Source: Planctomycetota bacterium
Lineage (GTDB): Bacteria; Planctomycetota; UBA1135
DNA: 64,000 nt
NCBI GenBank assembly: GCA_018671175.1
Contig: JABHIE010000018.1
Coordinates: forward strand, 62,001-126,000
Reading direction: 5' to 3'
The notes under the pieces were generated by a model. That model was given only the letters and a program-made list of their open reading frames with translations. It was not told the DNA's origin and did not search any database. The first letter of the stretch is position 1. Each line of letters begins with the position of its first letter. A program made the translations under genes and the position numbers. This document shows positions 29,178 through 38,355 of the stretch, piece by piece.

Positions 29178-31906
29178 GATTTTGATTTAATCGCGCGCAA
29201 AACGCGGTCGAGGGTGCGCCATGCATCCATGGGCGAAACTTCATTTAATTCCATTTCGTTTAATTCATCGAGCAAAGCTTTATCGCCGTCTTCATTAGCG
29301 AGTAAGTCAAAAAGGGAGTGCTGCAAAACCAGCAACTCATCAGCCGCGGGAGCATCTTTCTCGGCAACCGGTGAATCAGGTTCGGCGACCGCCTGCAAAA
29401 TGCGGCGCGACAAATCTTCTTCGTCTCGCTCAAGGCGGACAAGCACATTGCGCGCTCGATCAAGCACTCCCGTTGGCAGACCAGCCAACTGAGCAACATG
29501 GATTCCGTAGCTGCGGTCGGTTCCGCCCTCTTCGATGCGATGCAAGAAAACAATCTCGTCGCCCCACTCGCGCACGGCGACATTGAGATTGACCGCATTG
29601 ACCAAACTCGCAGCCAAATCGGTCAATTGGTGGTAATGCGTGGCAAACAAACATCGCGCGCCCAGCTCATTGTGCACATGTTCACAAACCGCCCAAGCGA
29701 TAGCCAGGCCATCAAAAGTAGAAGTTCCACGCCCAACCTCGTCAAGCAGCAAAAGTGAACGGCCTGTCGCGTTACGCAAAATATTAGCCGTCTCAACCAT
29801 CTCAACCATGAAGGTCGATTGCCCGCGCGCGATGTCATCGCCTGAGCCAAGTCGTGTAAAAATGCGATCAACCAAAGACAGTTTCGCGGATTCTGCTGGC
29901 ACAAAACTGCCCATCTGGGCCATCAAAACAATGAGTGCGCTTTGCCGCAACCAAGTAGATTTACCACTCATATTGGGGCCGGTCAAAACAGCCAAGCGAC
30001 GGTCAACGCCAAAACTTGTGTTATTCGGCACAAAAGGGTCGCCAAGAAGCGCCGCCTCAACCACAGGATGCCGCCCACCAACAATTTCTAACTCGACCTC
30101 TCCGTCGACAAATTCAGGCTGGACAAAACGGCGCTCAACCGCAACGGTAGCCAACCCGTTCAAGGCGTCAAGCCTCGCAAGAGCTGAAGCCGTCATCAAC
30201 AGCCTTTCGACCACTTTTGCTACCACGCCGCGAAGGTCAGAAAAAATCTGGTATTCAAGCTCTTTCGCTTTTTCTTCCGCGCCCAAAACTTTGGCTTCAT
30301 ATTCTTTCAACTCTGGGGTGATATACCTCTCAGAATTTTTTAGCGTTTGCTTGCGGATGTAATCATCAGGCACACGATCTGATTGCAATCGAGAGACCTC
30401 AATGTAATAACCAAATACACGATTAAACCCCACCTTCAATGTCGGGATGCCCGTGCGTTCAAGCTCGCGCTGCTGCAGCTGAACAAGATACGCTTTGCCA
30501 CCAGCCGCCAGCTCACGATACTCGTCAAGCTCAGCGGAATAACCGTCGCGCACCAAGCCGCCTTCATTTAACGCAAGCGGCGGGCTGCTGACCAAAGTGG
30601 CAGCAAGCCTTTGCTGCACCGTTGCGCAAGGGTCAAGCTCGCCATTGAGCTGAATCAAACGCGCGGCAATGGCGCCCCCAAGTGAGCTTTTTAACGATGG
30701 GACTCGACCGAGTGCTTTACCTAAACCGACGAGATCTCTTGCATTGGAGCGCCCTGCAGCCACTTTAGCCGACAAACGCTCAAGGTCGCCAAGCCCGTCG
30801 AGCTGGCTAATCAAAGCCTGTCTCGTCTCGGAGGCCGCAACCAACTCACCCACTGCTTCATGGCGAGACCGAATCGCAACCACATCAACAAGAGGCTCAA
30901 GTAGCCATTCTCGTAAGAGCCGCGCCCCCATCGGAGTGGCCGTGCGATCTATGACGGACAGTAAAGTGCCGGCACGCGAACCGTCTTGCTGATTTGCAGT
31001 CAGCTCAAGCGTGCGTCGCGTCGCGCCATCAATTACAAGGTGCTCACTCGCGCGATGTAGTTGCAAATCACGAAAGTGAGAAAGAGATGACTTCTGAGTA
31101 TCTTTCAGAAAATCAAGCAACCCGCCACAGGCCGAGACGATTTCAAGTTGTTCGGCAACGCCGAAAGCTTCAAGGGTTGAAACTTTTAATTGCTCACACA
31201 AATCGCGCGTACCACGCTCGGCATCAAAACCCCAAGATGGGCGTAATGTAAAAGAAATGTCTTCTCGATTAACCACTTCACTTAAACGCAAAATAACTTC
31301 TGCACGAGCATCAGATTCAGGGTAATCCGCAAAAACGACTTCCGCCGGCAACACGCGCGCGAGCTCTTCAGAAAAATGTGCAACCGTCGTTGAGGAACAG
31401 CGAAAAGTTCCTGTGGTCAAATCAGCCCAAGCCAATCCAACGGGCCACTCGCTAGATGGCAAATCAGCCGCTCCGCGCCCCCTTGGCTGCTCAAGATGCA
31501 CCCCCATCACGAACAGAGGCGCGTCACCGCTCAAATTCTCATCTTCGATCAAAGTACCCGGTGAAACAACGCGCACGACATCGCGATCGACGATGCCCTT
31601 GGCCTCACGCGGGTCTTGCATCTGCTCGCAAATCGCAACGGTGTAGCCCGCCTGCACCAAACGCACCAAATAGCCGGGCATCGATTTAACAGGGACCCCC
31701 GCCATCGGGATTTCTTTTTCTTTGGAGCGCGAAACCACGGACAACCCCAACACTTTGCCAGCCGTGTGAGCGTCATCAAAAAACATCTCGTAAAAGTCAC
31801 CCATGCGAAAGAACAACAACGCATGCGGATACCGATTTTTTGCGGCATGGAATTGCCGCATCATCGGGGTTTCTTCGGGACGCTTTTTGGCTTTAGAGGA
31901 TGCCAT
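29174..31906 (-). CDS. mutS: DNA mismatch repair protein MutS
   Basis: 910 aa; FFRMGDFYEMFFDDA mismatch-binding motif; GPNMSGKSTWLRQ Walker A; LLLDEVGRGTSTFDG. Confidence 0.98.
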   Translation of the reverse strand: MASSKAKKRPEETPMMRQFHAAKNRYPHALLFFRMGDFYEMFFDDAHTAGKVLGLSVVSRSKEKEIPMAGVPVKSMPGYLVRLVQAGYTVAICEQMQDPREAKGIVDRDVVRVVSPGTLIEDENLSGDAPLFVMGVHLEQPRGRGAADLPSSEWPVGLAWADLTTGTFRCSSTTVAHFSEELARVLPAEVVFADYPESDARAEVILRLSEVVNREDISFTLRPSWGFDAERGTRDLCEQLKVSTLEAFGVAEQLEIVSACGGLLDFLKDTQKSSLSHFRDLQLHRASEHLVIDGATRRTLELTANQQDGSRAGTLLSVIDRTATPMGARLLREWLLEPLVDVVAIRSRHEAVGELVAASETRQALISQLDGLGDLERLSAKVAAGRSNARDLVGLGKALGRVPSLKSSLGGAIAARLIQLNGELDPCATVQQRLAATLVSSPPLALNEGGLVRDGYSAELDEYRELAAGGKAYLVQLQQRELERTGIPTLKVGFNRVFGYYIEVSRLQSDRVPDDYIRKQTLKNSERYITPELKEYEAKVLGAEEKAKELEYQIFSDLRGVVAKVVERLLMTASALARLDALNGLATVAVERRFVQPEFVDGEVELEIVGGRHPVVEAALLGDPFVPNNTSFGVDRRLAVLTGPNMSGKSTWLRQSALIVLMAQMGSFVPAESAKLSLVDRIFTRLGSGDDIARGQSTFMVEMVETANILRNATGRSLLLLDEVGRGTSTFDGLAIAWAVCEHVHNELGARCLFATHYHQLTDLAASLVNAVNLNVAVREWGDEIVFLHRIEEGGTDRSYGIHVAQLAGLPTGVLDRARNVLVRLERDEEDLSRRILQAVAEPDSPVAEKDAPAADELLVLQHSLFDLLANEDGDKALLDELNEMELNEVSPMDAWRTLDRVLRAIKSKS

Positions 31907-31965
31907 AGAAGTTCCGATTCTACTCTGTCCGCTATGATTTTTTTCGGGACTGGTATCCTTTCGTC

Positions 31966-33279
31966 ATGTTTGCTTCTCTTGCCCGATTCGCGACTCTTCT
32001 CTCACTAGCCATGCTGGCCGCAAGCTGTAGCTCAACGGTGTTTACTTCTTGGCCTCAAGACTCTTTTGGCGCAAGAGACGCATTAGATCACGGCGAATTC
32101 GATTGGGCCGCCGAAGAATATCAAAACCTCCACGGCACGCTTGAAAGCAATGAAATGCTCGCGCTTATCGAAGAGGGCATGGCCTGGCATCTCGCTGGCG
32201 CACCTGAGTTGGCTTGTGAGGCCTGGATTGAAGCCGAGCAAGCGCTCGATGGCTTCGCTGACCGCCCCACCATTAGCGGTCGCAGCCTCACCGAAGGCGC
32301 ACTTTCGATGGCCGTAAATGATGCGACTTTGCCCTATGACGGCGAAGGTTTTGAGGTCGCGCTGCTTCACGGGTTTATGGCTTACGATTATCTCCGCCAG
32401 GGCAACCTCGACGACGCCATGGTCGAGGTCAAACGCGGCTACGCCATCCAGCGCCGTGAGGAAGAGCGATATGAAACCGAATACGGCATGAGTCATTTTG
32501 CGCGATTTATCGCCAGCATCGCCCAAGGCAAAGACGGTCGATGGGATGAAGCCGAAATGGACTTAAAACAGCTGGCGGCAGCTCTACCTGACAACCAAGC
32601 CATCAAACATTTTCTTGAATATACGCGCAAAATGCAGACATCCGAAGCTGTTGACGCAGACGAAGAAGTCGAAGTTTATCTCATTTTCGAGCGCGGCCGC
32701 ATGCCTGAGAAGCAAGAGGAAACCGTCCGTTACCAGCTTGATTCAGGCTTTGGGACTTTTTCCATGCCTCTGCTAAGCGAGCCACCAAAGGGCGGCCCAC
32801 GCAAAGTCGGGCTCATTGTCGACGGCAAAGGCAGGGCGCGCACTTTTCTATTGCAAGAAATCATGCTGCTCGGTCAGCGCAACCTCGAGGATCGGCTCGA
32901 CTGGATGATTGTCAAGGGTCTCGCACGCTCCGTTATGAAGTCAGTTTTGATTGAAACAACAGCAGGCGCCGTTGCCGAAGAGCATGGCGAAGCAGCGGGT
33001 ATCCTGGCTGGTTTAGCAACCAGTTTTCTGCTGGGCGAAACCGAACGGGCTGATTGCCGCAGCTGGACATCCCTGCCGCAAGAAATCCAGATTGCTCGCG
33101 TGGTGGTCAAACCGGGCAAGCACCATTTTGCCGTTCGCGACAAAAAGGGCAACGAGCTCAATCTTGGCTCGTATTCGTGCGAGCCAGGTGAGCCGGTTTT
33201 GCTAGGCGTGCGCTCCCTTGGCTCAAAACTTTACTCACTCACTCCAACCTCTTCTGCGCCGATTCAGGCTCAACTTTAA
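31966..33279 (+). CDS. Lipoprotein, COG3014-like (TPR-containing)
   Basis: Lipobox LAMLAASCSS; AKDGRWDEAEMDLKQLAAALPDN; first gene of a lipoprotein cluster ending in LpoB-like. Confidence 0.7.
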   Translation: MFASLARFATLLSLAMLAASCSSTVFTSWPQDSFGARDALDHGEFDWAAEEYQNLHGTLESNEMLALIEEGMAWHLAGAPELACEAWIEAEQALDGFADRPTISGRSLTEGALSMAVNDATLPYDGEGFEVALLHGFMAYDYLRQGNLDDAMVEVKRGYAIQRREEERYETEYGMSHFARFIASIAQGKDGRWDEAEMDLKQLAAALPDNQAIKHFLEYTRKMQTSEAVDADEEVEVYLIFERGRMPEKQEETVRYQLDSGFGTFSMPLLSEPPKGGPRKVGLIVDGKGRARTFLLQEIMLLGQRNLEDRLDWMIVKGLARSVMKSVLIETTAGAVAEEHGEAAGILAGLATSFLLGETERADCRSWTSLPQEIQIARVVVKPGKHHFAVRDKKGNELNLGSYSCEPGEPVLLGVRSLGSKLYSLTPTSSAPIQAQL

Positions 33280-33317
33280 TCAACCACTTTCGGCCACAAA
33301 GGCACTAAACTCAATCC

Positions 33318-33713
33318 ATGAAAACACTCCAACTCACCGCGCTTGCCCTCGTTTTGGCTCTTGGCGCTTGCAGTAGCTACGAAGCCGAAAACGGCTCGCT
33401 TTTCGGCACGACCACTTGGGCCGGCGCCGACATCGACGACTTAATTAATCGTGAAAATGGCCGCGTATTTTTCGACAAAGACGATCTCGCTGTTTATCAA
33501 GTTGAGCTTACGACAAGCCAAGAAGACCTCACCGTCGAGTGGCGCGCAAGATGGTTTGACGACCAAGGCATGGAAATAAAAGATGTCACTCGCGCTTGGC
33601 GCATCATCCACATGAACCCTTACGCGGCCACACCCGTGCGCAGCATCGCGCCATCCATGTCTGGCGTATCGTGCCGCGTGGAAGTCCGCAAACACAAATC
33701 TCTGGGGCGTTAA
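33318..33713 (+). CDS. Small lipoprotein, YcfL/DUF1425-like
   Basis: LALGACSS lipobox; LTVEWRARWFDDQGMEI typical of YcfL-like beta-sandwich proteins. Confidence 0.65.
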   Translation: MKTLQLTALALVLALGACSSYEAENGSLFGTTTWAGADIDDLINRENGRVFFDKDDLAVYQVELTTSQEDLTVEWRARWFDDQGMEIKDVTRAWRIIHMNPYAATPVRSIAPSMSGVSCRVEVRKHKSLGR

Positions 33714-33716
33714 GTC

Positions 33717-34130
33717 ATGCGTTATTTCATTCCTGCCATTTCCATCGCCCTCTTTGCGCTTACCGCGTGCAGCGGCCCTGACATTTACGAAGCTGACGAC
33801 ATCCTCCATGGCACGGGCGATATTGAAGTCGAGGTTCACTCCTTTATCGAGCTTGATCTTGAAGTCGATGATGTCATCGGTCGCAACAAACTCGAGCGAG
33901 TATCGGCTCAGTTCATGCTCACAAACGACGAAGACACGCCCATGCGGCTTCGCATCACATGGTCTTGGCGCGACGCCGATGGCATGCAACTGCGAGCAGC
34001 CGCTGGCCCCAAAGCCGAGCAAGAAATCGTCTTGCGCGCCGATGAATCGCGCACCTTTACTTTTACTTCACCCTCCGCACTTGCCGTGAAGTTCACCGCT
34101 GAAATCAATCAAAACTCTGCACTGCGTTAA
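33717..34130 (+). CDS. Small lipoprotein, YcfL/DUF1425-like (second copy)
   Basis: FALTACSG lipobox; RLRITWSWRDADGMQL parallels the preceding gene. Confidence 0.6.
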   Translation: MRYFIPAISIALFALTACSGPDIYEADDILHGTGDIEVEVHSFIELDLEVDDVIGRNKLERVSAQFMLTNDEDTPMRLRITWSWRDADGMQLRAAAGPKAEQEIVLRADESRTFTFTSPSALAVKFTAEINQNSALR

Positions 34131-34145
34131 ACGCAAAAGTTAATC

Positions 34146-34724
34146 ATGAAAAATTCTCTACTTCTACTTGCCTTGACGGCTGCGTTGGCAGCTTCATGCT
34201 CCACAAAGGTCACCTACGAAGACCCTGAGCAAATCGAAACCATCAACTCTGATTTTGGTTACAGCGATCTCGAAAACATTGCCGCTGAGATGACACAGTC
34301 CTTCCTCGGATCTGGCGCTTGGGGCGGCGAAAAGCCACGCATCGTTTTTGGGGGCGTTCAAAACCGTACCGAGCAGCACCTCGACACGGTGAACATTACT
34401 GACACCATCCGCACTGCACTTTTGCAATCGGGCAAATTCCGCGTTTTGGCTGGTGATCAAGGCATTGCCGAGCTCTCAAAAGAAACTGACTACCAAACAA
34501 GTGGTGCCGTCGATCAAGAGATGGCCGTCAAAATGGGCGCGCAACTTGGCGCCGAATATGTCTTCTATGGCCGCTTCACCGAAATTCGCAAATCGGCAGG
34601 CGACACCAAATCGAGCTTCCTCAAGTTCACCATGAATGCCGTCAATGTTCAAACGCGCGAGCTCGTCTGGGCCGATGAAGCACGCATTTCAAAGCGCGAA
34701 GAGAAATCGCTCTTCGGTTGGTAA
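34146..34724 (+). CDS. LpoB-like penicillin-binding protein activator lipoprotein
   Basis: LAASCSTK lipobox; PRIVFGGVQNRTEQHLDTVNITDTIRTALLQSGKFRVL; LGAEYVFYGRFTEI; WADEARISKREEKSLFGW. Confidence 0.82.
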   Translation: MKNSLLLLALTAALAASCSTKVTYEDPEQIETINSDFGYSDLENIAAEMTQSFLGSGAWGGEKPRIVFGGVQNRTEQHLDTVNITDTIRTALLQSGKFRVLAGDQGIAELSKETDYQTSGAVDQEMAVKMGAQLGAEYVFYGRFTEIRKSAGDTKSSFLKFTMNAVNVQTRELVWADEARISKREEKSLFGW

Positions 34725-34769
34725 ACTTCCGCACCCCAAACCCAAACATTCCCTTCCCCCCTTCGGAAC

Positions 34770-36008
34770 ATGCATAACATTACCTTCACTGACGCGCAGA
34801 TCGCTTGGCAAGCAAAGGCCAAAGAAATTGCCATCACTCACCTTCTGCCTAACGCGGCCAGGCACGACAAAGAGCAGTCTTTCAACGAGGCCGCCTTCAC
34901 CGCTGCTGCCGAATCTGGCATGCTCGGCATCTGGATTCCAAAAGAATACGGCGGGGGCGATGACGGCATCGCGGCCCTCGCGCTTTGCGTCGAAGAGTTT
35001 TCCAAGGCTGACCCCGCTTTTGGTGTTGCCTTTGCGGTTAACGCCCTTGGCTCTCTACCTATCGTGCTTGGCGGCACGCATGAGCAAAAGGCTAAATACC
35101 TCCCGCAGGTTGCTAGCGGAAAAGCCGCTTGCGCTTTTGCGCTCAGCGAAAAATTCGCCGGCTCTGATGCGGGTGGTTTGTCTGTACGCGCCATTGACCA
35201 GGGCGATGGCACCTGGAAAATCCACGGTGAAAAAAAATGGACCACTAACGGTTCACGAGCGACAATCATTACCGTTTTTGCTGTGAGTGATCCTGAGTCG
35301 CGCTCACGCCGGCTCTCTGGCTTCATTGTCGAAAACACCGACCCTGGTTTTTCCATTGGCAAAGTCGAAGACAAAATGGGCATCCGCTCGGTCCCTGTAA
35401 ATGAAACCATCTTCGACGGCATCCAGCTTGGCGAAGACCGTCTTTTGGGTGGCAAACTCGGCATGGGTTTCAAGCACGCCATGATGACGCTCGACTTTGC
35501 GCGACCTGGTGTTGCAGCTCAGGCTGTCGGCACAGCGGCGGGCGCACTTGAGTTGGCGACTACTTACGCAACCAAGCGTCGCCAGTTCCAAAAGCCAATC
35601 AGCAGCTTCCAGATGGTGCAAAAAATGCTCGCCGACATGGCCATGAAGACGGAAGCCGCGCGGTGGCTCGTACACGCTTGCGCTGCTGCAGCCGACCAAG
35701 GCGACATGAAAGCCGTCAACAAGCTCGCTGCCATGGCCAAGTGCTATGCCACTGATGTTGCCGTTGAGGTCGCGACTGACGCCGTCCAAATCTTTGGTGG
35801 CTACGGTTTCATGGAAGACTACCCCGTCGCCAAGTTCTATCGTGATGCCAAGATTTTGCAGATCTACGAAGGCACCAACGAGGTTCAGCGCATGGTTGTT
35901 GCCCGCAACATGGTCAAGAGTGCTCGTGACTTCGACTACCTTAACTCAGTCATTCCGCAAGAAGAGCAAAAGACTTTTGGTGTCGATTACGACATCCTGA
36001 ACGCATAA
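34770..36008 (+). CDS. Acyl-CoA dehydrogenase
   Basis: FALSEKFAGSDAGG, WKIHGEKKWTTNGSRA, QIFGGYGFMEDYPVAKFYRDAKILQIYEGTNEVQR. Confidence 0.95.
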   Translation: MHNITFTDAQIAWQAKAKEIAITHLLPNAARHDKEQSFNEAAFTAAAESGMLGIWIPKEYGGGDDGIAALALCVEEFSKADPAFGVAFAVNALGSLPIVLGGTHEQKAKYLPQVASGKAACAFALSEKFAGSDAGGLSVRAIDQGDGTWKIHGEKKWTTNGSRATIITVFAVSDPESRSRRLSGFIVENTDPGFSIGKVEDKMGIRSVPVNETIFDGIQLGEDRLLGGKLGMGFKHAMMTLDFARPGVAAQAVGTAAGALELATTYATKRRQFQKPISSFQMVQKMLADMAMKTEAARWLVHACAAAADQGDMKAVNKLAAMAKCYATDVAVEVATDAVQIFGGYGFMEDYPVAKFYRDAKILQIYEGTNEVQRMVVARNMVKSARDFDYLNSVIPQEEQKTFGVDYDILNA

Positions 36009-36030
36009 CGGCTAAGCCATTCATGCAAGC

Positions 36031-36069
36031 AACGCCAACCTCCCCGCGAGGTTGGCGTTTTGCGTTTTA
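36031..36069 (+). terminator. Rho-independent terminator downstream of the acyl-CoA dehydrogenase gene
   Basis: Perfect 12-bp stem AACGCCAACCTC-(CCCGC)-GAGGTTGGCGTT followed by a T-rich tail. Confidence 0.85.
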
Positions 36070-36708
36070 AGCTAAGCTTTCTTTCGCCTCGTCGGCCAAA
36101 CGCCACATATACCAAGCCGCGACGCTCGATAACGGAGCCCAAGCCGCACCACGAGCCGCAAGCTCTTTGGGCGTTGGGCGCTTGCTTAGGCCATCTAAAA
36201 TCCGTGCGCCTTCCTGCACGCCCAAATCAGCAATCGGTAAAACATCAAGCCGACCCAGCTTAAAAATCAAAAACATTTGTGCCGTCCAGGGGCCAATTCC
36301 ACGGACGGCAACCAGGCGCTCAATAATCTCATCATTGCCTAGTCGAGAAAGCCCTCGCGTTTTGAGTCGGCCATCTAACACTCGCTCAGACAAATCGCGA
36401 AGTGCGGCAAGTTTGGCTCGCGAAAGCCCCGCACCTCGGAGAGTGTCGTCGCTCAATGACAGCAAGGCTTGAGGGGTTGGAAAATCGCAACCGCGCGTCA
36501 AAGCGCAGACTCGACCAAAAATCGTGGCGGCGGCTTTGCCTGCAAGTTGCTGATAAACAATCGAACGAGCCAAATAGGCAAAGGTCGACATCCGCCGCTG
36601 TGCGGGCTGTGGAAACGCCGGGAGTGGCCCCAAGCGTTTCATGACTGCACCTAATGCGCGATCGCGCTGAGCCAATGCGCGAAGACCAGTAGTCGTGGCG
36701 ACAGGCAC
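36067..36708 (-). CDS. DNA-3-methyladenine glycosylase II (AlkA/HhH-GPD family)
   Basis: LVAVRGIGPWTAQMFLIFKLGRLDVLPIADLGVQEG (HhH-GPD motif with catalytic Asp). Confidence 0.92.
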   Translation of the reverse strand: MPVATTTGLRALAQRDRALGAVMKRLGPLPAFPQPAQRRMSTFAYLARSIVYQQLAGKAAATIFGRVCALTRGCDFPTPQALLSLSDDTLRGAGLSRAKLAALRDLSERVLDGRLKTRGLSRLGNDEIIERLVAVRGIGPWTAQMFLIFKLGRLDVLPIADLGVQEGARILDGLSKRPTPKELAARGAAWAPLSSVAAWYMWRLADEAKESLA

Positions 36709-36723
36709 CGCGGCCGAAGTGAA

Positions 36724-38199
36724 TTAAGCTTTTGCCGACTCTTCGGCGTCATCTGGCTCAACCTTTTTCGGTGGAGCAGGTGGCTCAAGGATGCCTTCCC
36801 ACCAGCCTGAAAGGACACCGCCCTGGCCGTTGCAAGGGAACACCTGACAGCGAGTGTTAGCCTCTTTTGCAAACTCAGCGGCCAATTCGCGCACGCGCAA
36901 AGGGCCTGTCGCGTGAGCGAAAACCAAAACAATCGACGACTCGCCGGCCTCAGCCATGCGAGAGCCAAACAGGCCACCCTTACGGCCAACATCTGTAATT
37001 TTTTTCTGGAAGGCGGCGACACCATCGTGGGTGATGGAGCACTTCTCACGCAACGAGCGGTGCGAACTATTCAGCACGCGACCCGACTCGGCAAGCAACT
37101 CTTCACGCTTGGTGCGCGCGTGCTCACTGAAATGCAAAACCAACCGCCGCGCGCGACCCGCCTCACGACACTGATGCTCACTCAAAGCGCGCTCGCGATA
37201 ACCGTGCTCACTATCGACAGCTTCGCGAACCAACTCATCGACCTTGGGGAATTTCTTGAGCCATTCGCGACCATTTTCTTTGGTCGGCACATGGTTACGC
37301 AAGCCACCCTCAAATTTGCTCGGAGCAATCATGCCCCAACCGCCGACCTCGTCTTCCTTGGCTGCCTTAAGTGCCTTGTTGAGGTGCTCAAGACCCATCG
37401 CAGCGCCAGCCTCGGCAGCCGCGCGATCTTGCTCAGGGACGGCAACGCCAAACCCCGTATCAATCGCAACCATCTGACTCTGGTCAGGAAGCGGCACCCA
37501 GTGCATCTTTGGGTCAAGGCCATGCTCGATATGCAGCACCGTGCCCGGCTGAGCCAAAGCGCAAGTCAGCGTTTTAGTCATCGGCAATGACACACCAAAA
37601 ACTTCTTTCTCGCCATAACTCACGGCACGCGCGACACGGATGCCATCTACCCGCTTAATGTCAAGGCCAGTCGAAGCCTTAAAGGCCATCGCCGTCGAAA
37701 CGGAAACCGCCTCGCGCCCACCCATGCCGGGGATGTCAGGCAAATTATCCCACACGATTAAAACAAAGCCCACCTTAGGGGTGTTGAGCTGGTGAGTGCG
37801 GCGAAGGCCAATCATGGTGGCCATCATTTTCATCATCCAGGGGGCATCTGCCGTTTCGAACATATCGCGGAGTACGGCCAAGCTGCGAGGAGGGCCTTTT
37901 TTCGTGTAAATATCAGACAACACGCCCGACCACTCTTGGTCTCCGCCATGAGACTTGGGCCGAATAAAGCGAATAAAAATTTTATCGTCTTCTCGGTTCT
38001 GAATTCCTGAAAAGACCGCACGAGTGGTCGCCACCGTAATGGATGCCGAACCGAAGGCCTCACCTGGGCCACCGACGGCATCTAGGCAGCCTGGTGCGCG
38101 TGTAACCCATAGCGGGGCATCGACTTGCAACAAATCGCGGGCTGATGTACGAAGGAGATTCCCGAAGGGAAGAAGAGGAGCTGGGAGCGAAAGTGGCAT
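36724..38199 (-). CDS. Galactokinase-like GHMP-superfamily protein with degenerate motifs
   Basis: 491 aa; N-terminal VTRAPGCLDAVGGPGEAFGSASITVAT resembles the GHMP motif 1 region; central DIPGMGGREAVSVSTAMAFKA resembles a degenerate motif 2; C-terminal GGLFGSRMAEAGESSIVLVF resembles motif 3. Confidence 0.6.
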   Translation of the reverse strand: MPLSLPAPLLPFGNLLRTSARDLLQVDAPLWVTRAPGCLDAVGGPGEAFGSASITVATTRAVFSGIQNREDDKIFIRFIRPKSHGGDQEWSGVLSDIYTKKGPPRSLAVLRDMFETADAPWMMKMMATMIGLRRTHQLNTPKVGFVLIVWDNLPDIPGMGGREAVSVSTAMAFKASTGLDIKRVDGIRVARAVSYGEKEVFGVSLPMTKTLTCALAQPGTVLHIEHGLDPKMHWVPLPDQSQMVAIDTGFGVAVPEQDRAAAEAGAAMGLEHLNKALKAAKEDEVGGWGMIAPSKFEGGLRNHVPTKENGREWLKKFPKVDELVREAVDSEHGYRERALSEHQCREAGRARRLVLHFSEHARTKREELLAESGRVLNSSHRSLREKCSITHDGVAAFQKKITDVGRKGGLFGSRMAEAGESSIVLVFAHATGPLRVRELAAEFAKEANTRCQVFPCNGQGGVLSGWWEGILEPPAPPKKVEPDDAEESAKA

Positions 38200-38355
38200 G
38201 TTTTATCCTGAAAAACCCGCAAAACTGGGGTTCTGCCCCTAGTTATGCACTTTTCTTACTAAAAACGCAACCCACCTTTCCGAGAAACATAGGGTATGAT
38301 TGAAATACTGCCGGACATTCCCCCTTGTTATTGGCATCTAGACTCTCGAAAAATC

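Noticed and set aside
29640-30362. 240-aa plus-strand ORF inside mutS
   Set aside because: Antisense to conserved MutS ATPase motifs; Ser/Thr/Pro-rich shadow translation.
34838-35482. 214-aa minus-strand ORF inside the acyl-CoA dehydrogenase gene
   Set aside because: Antisense shadow ORF of a clear acyl-CoA dehydrogenase.
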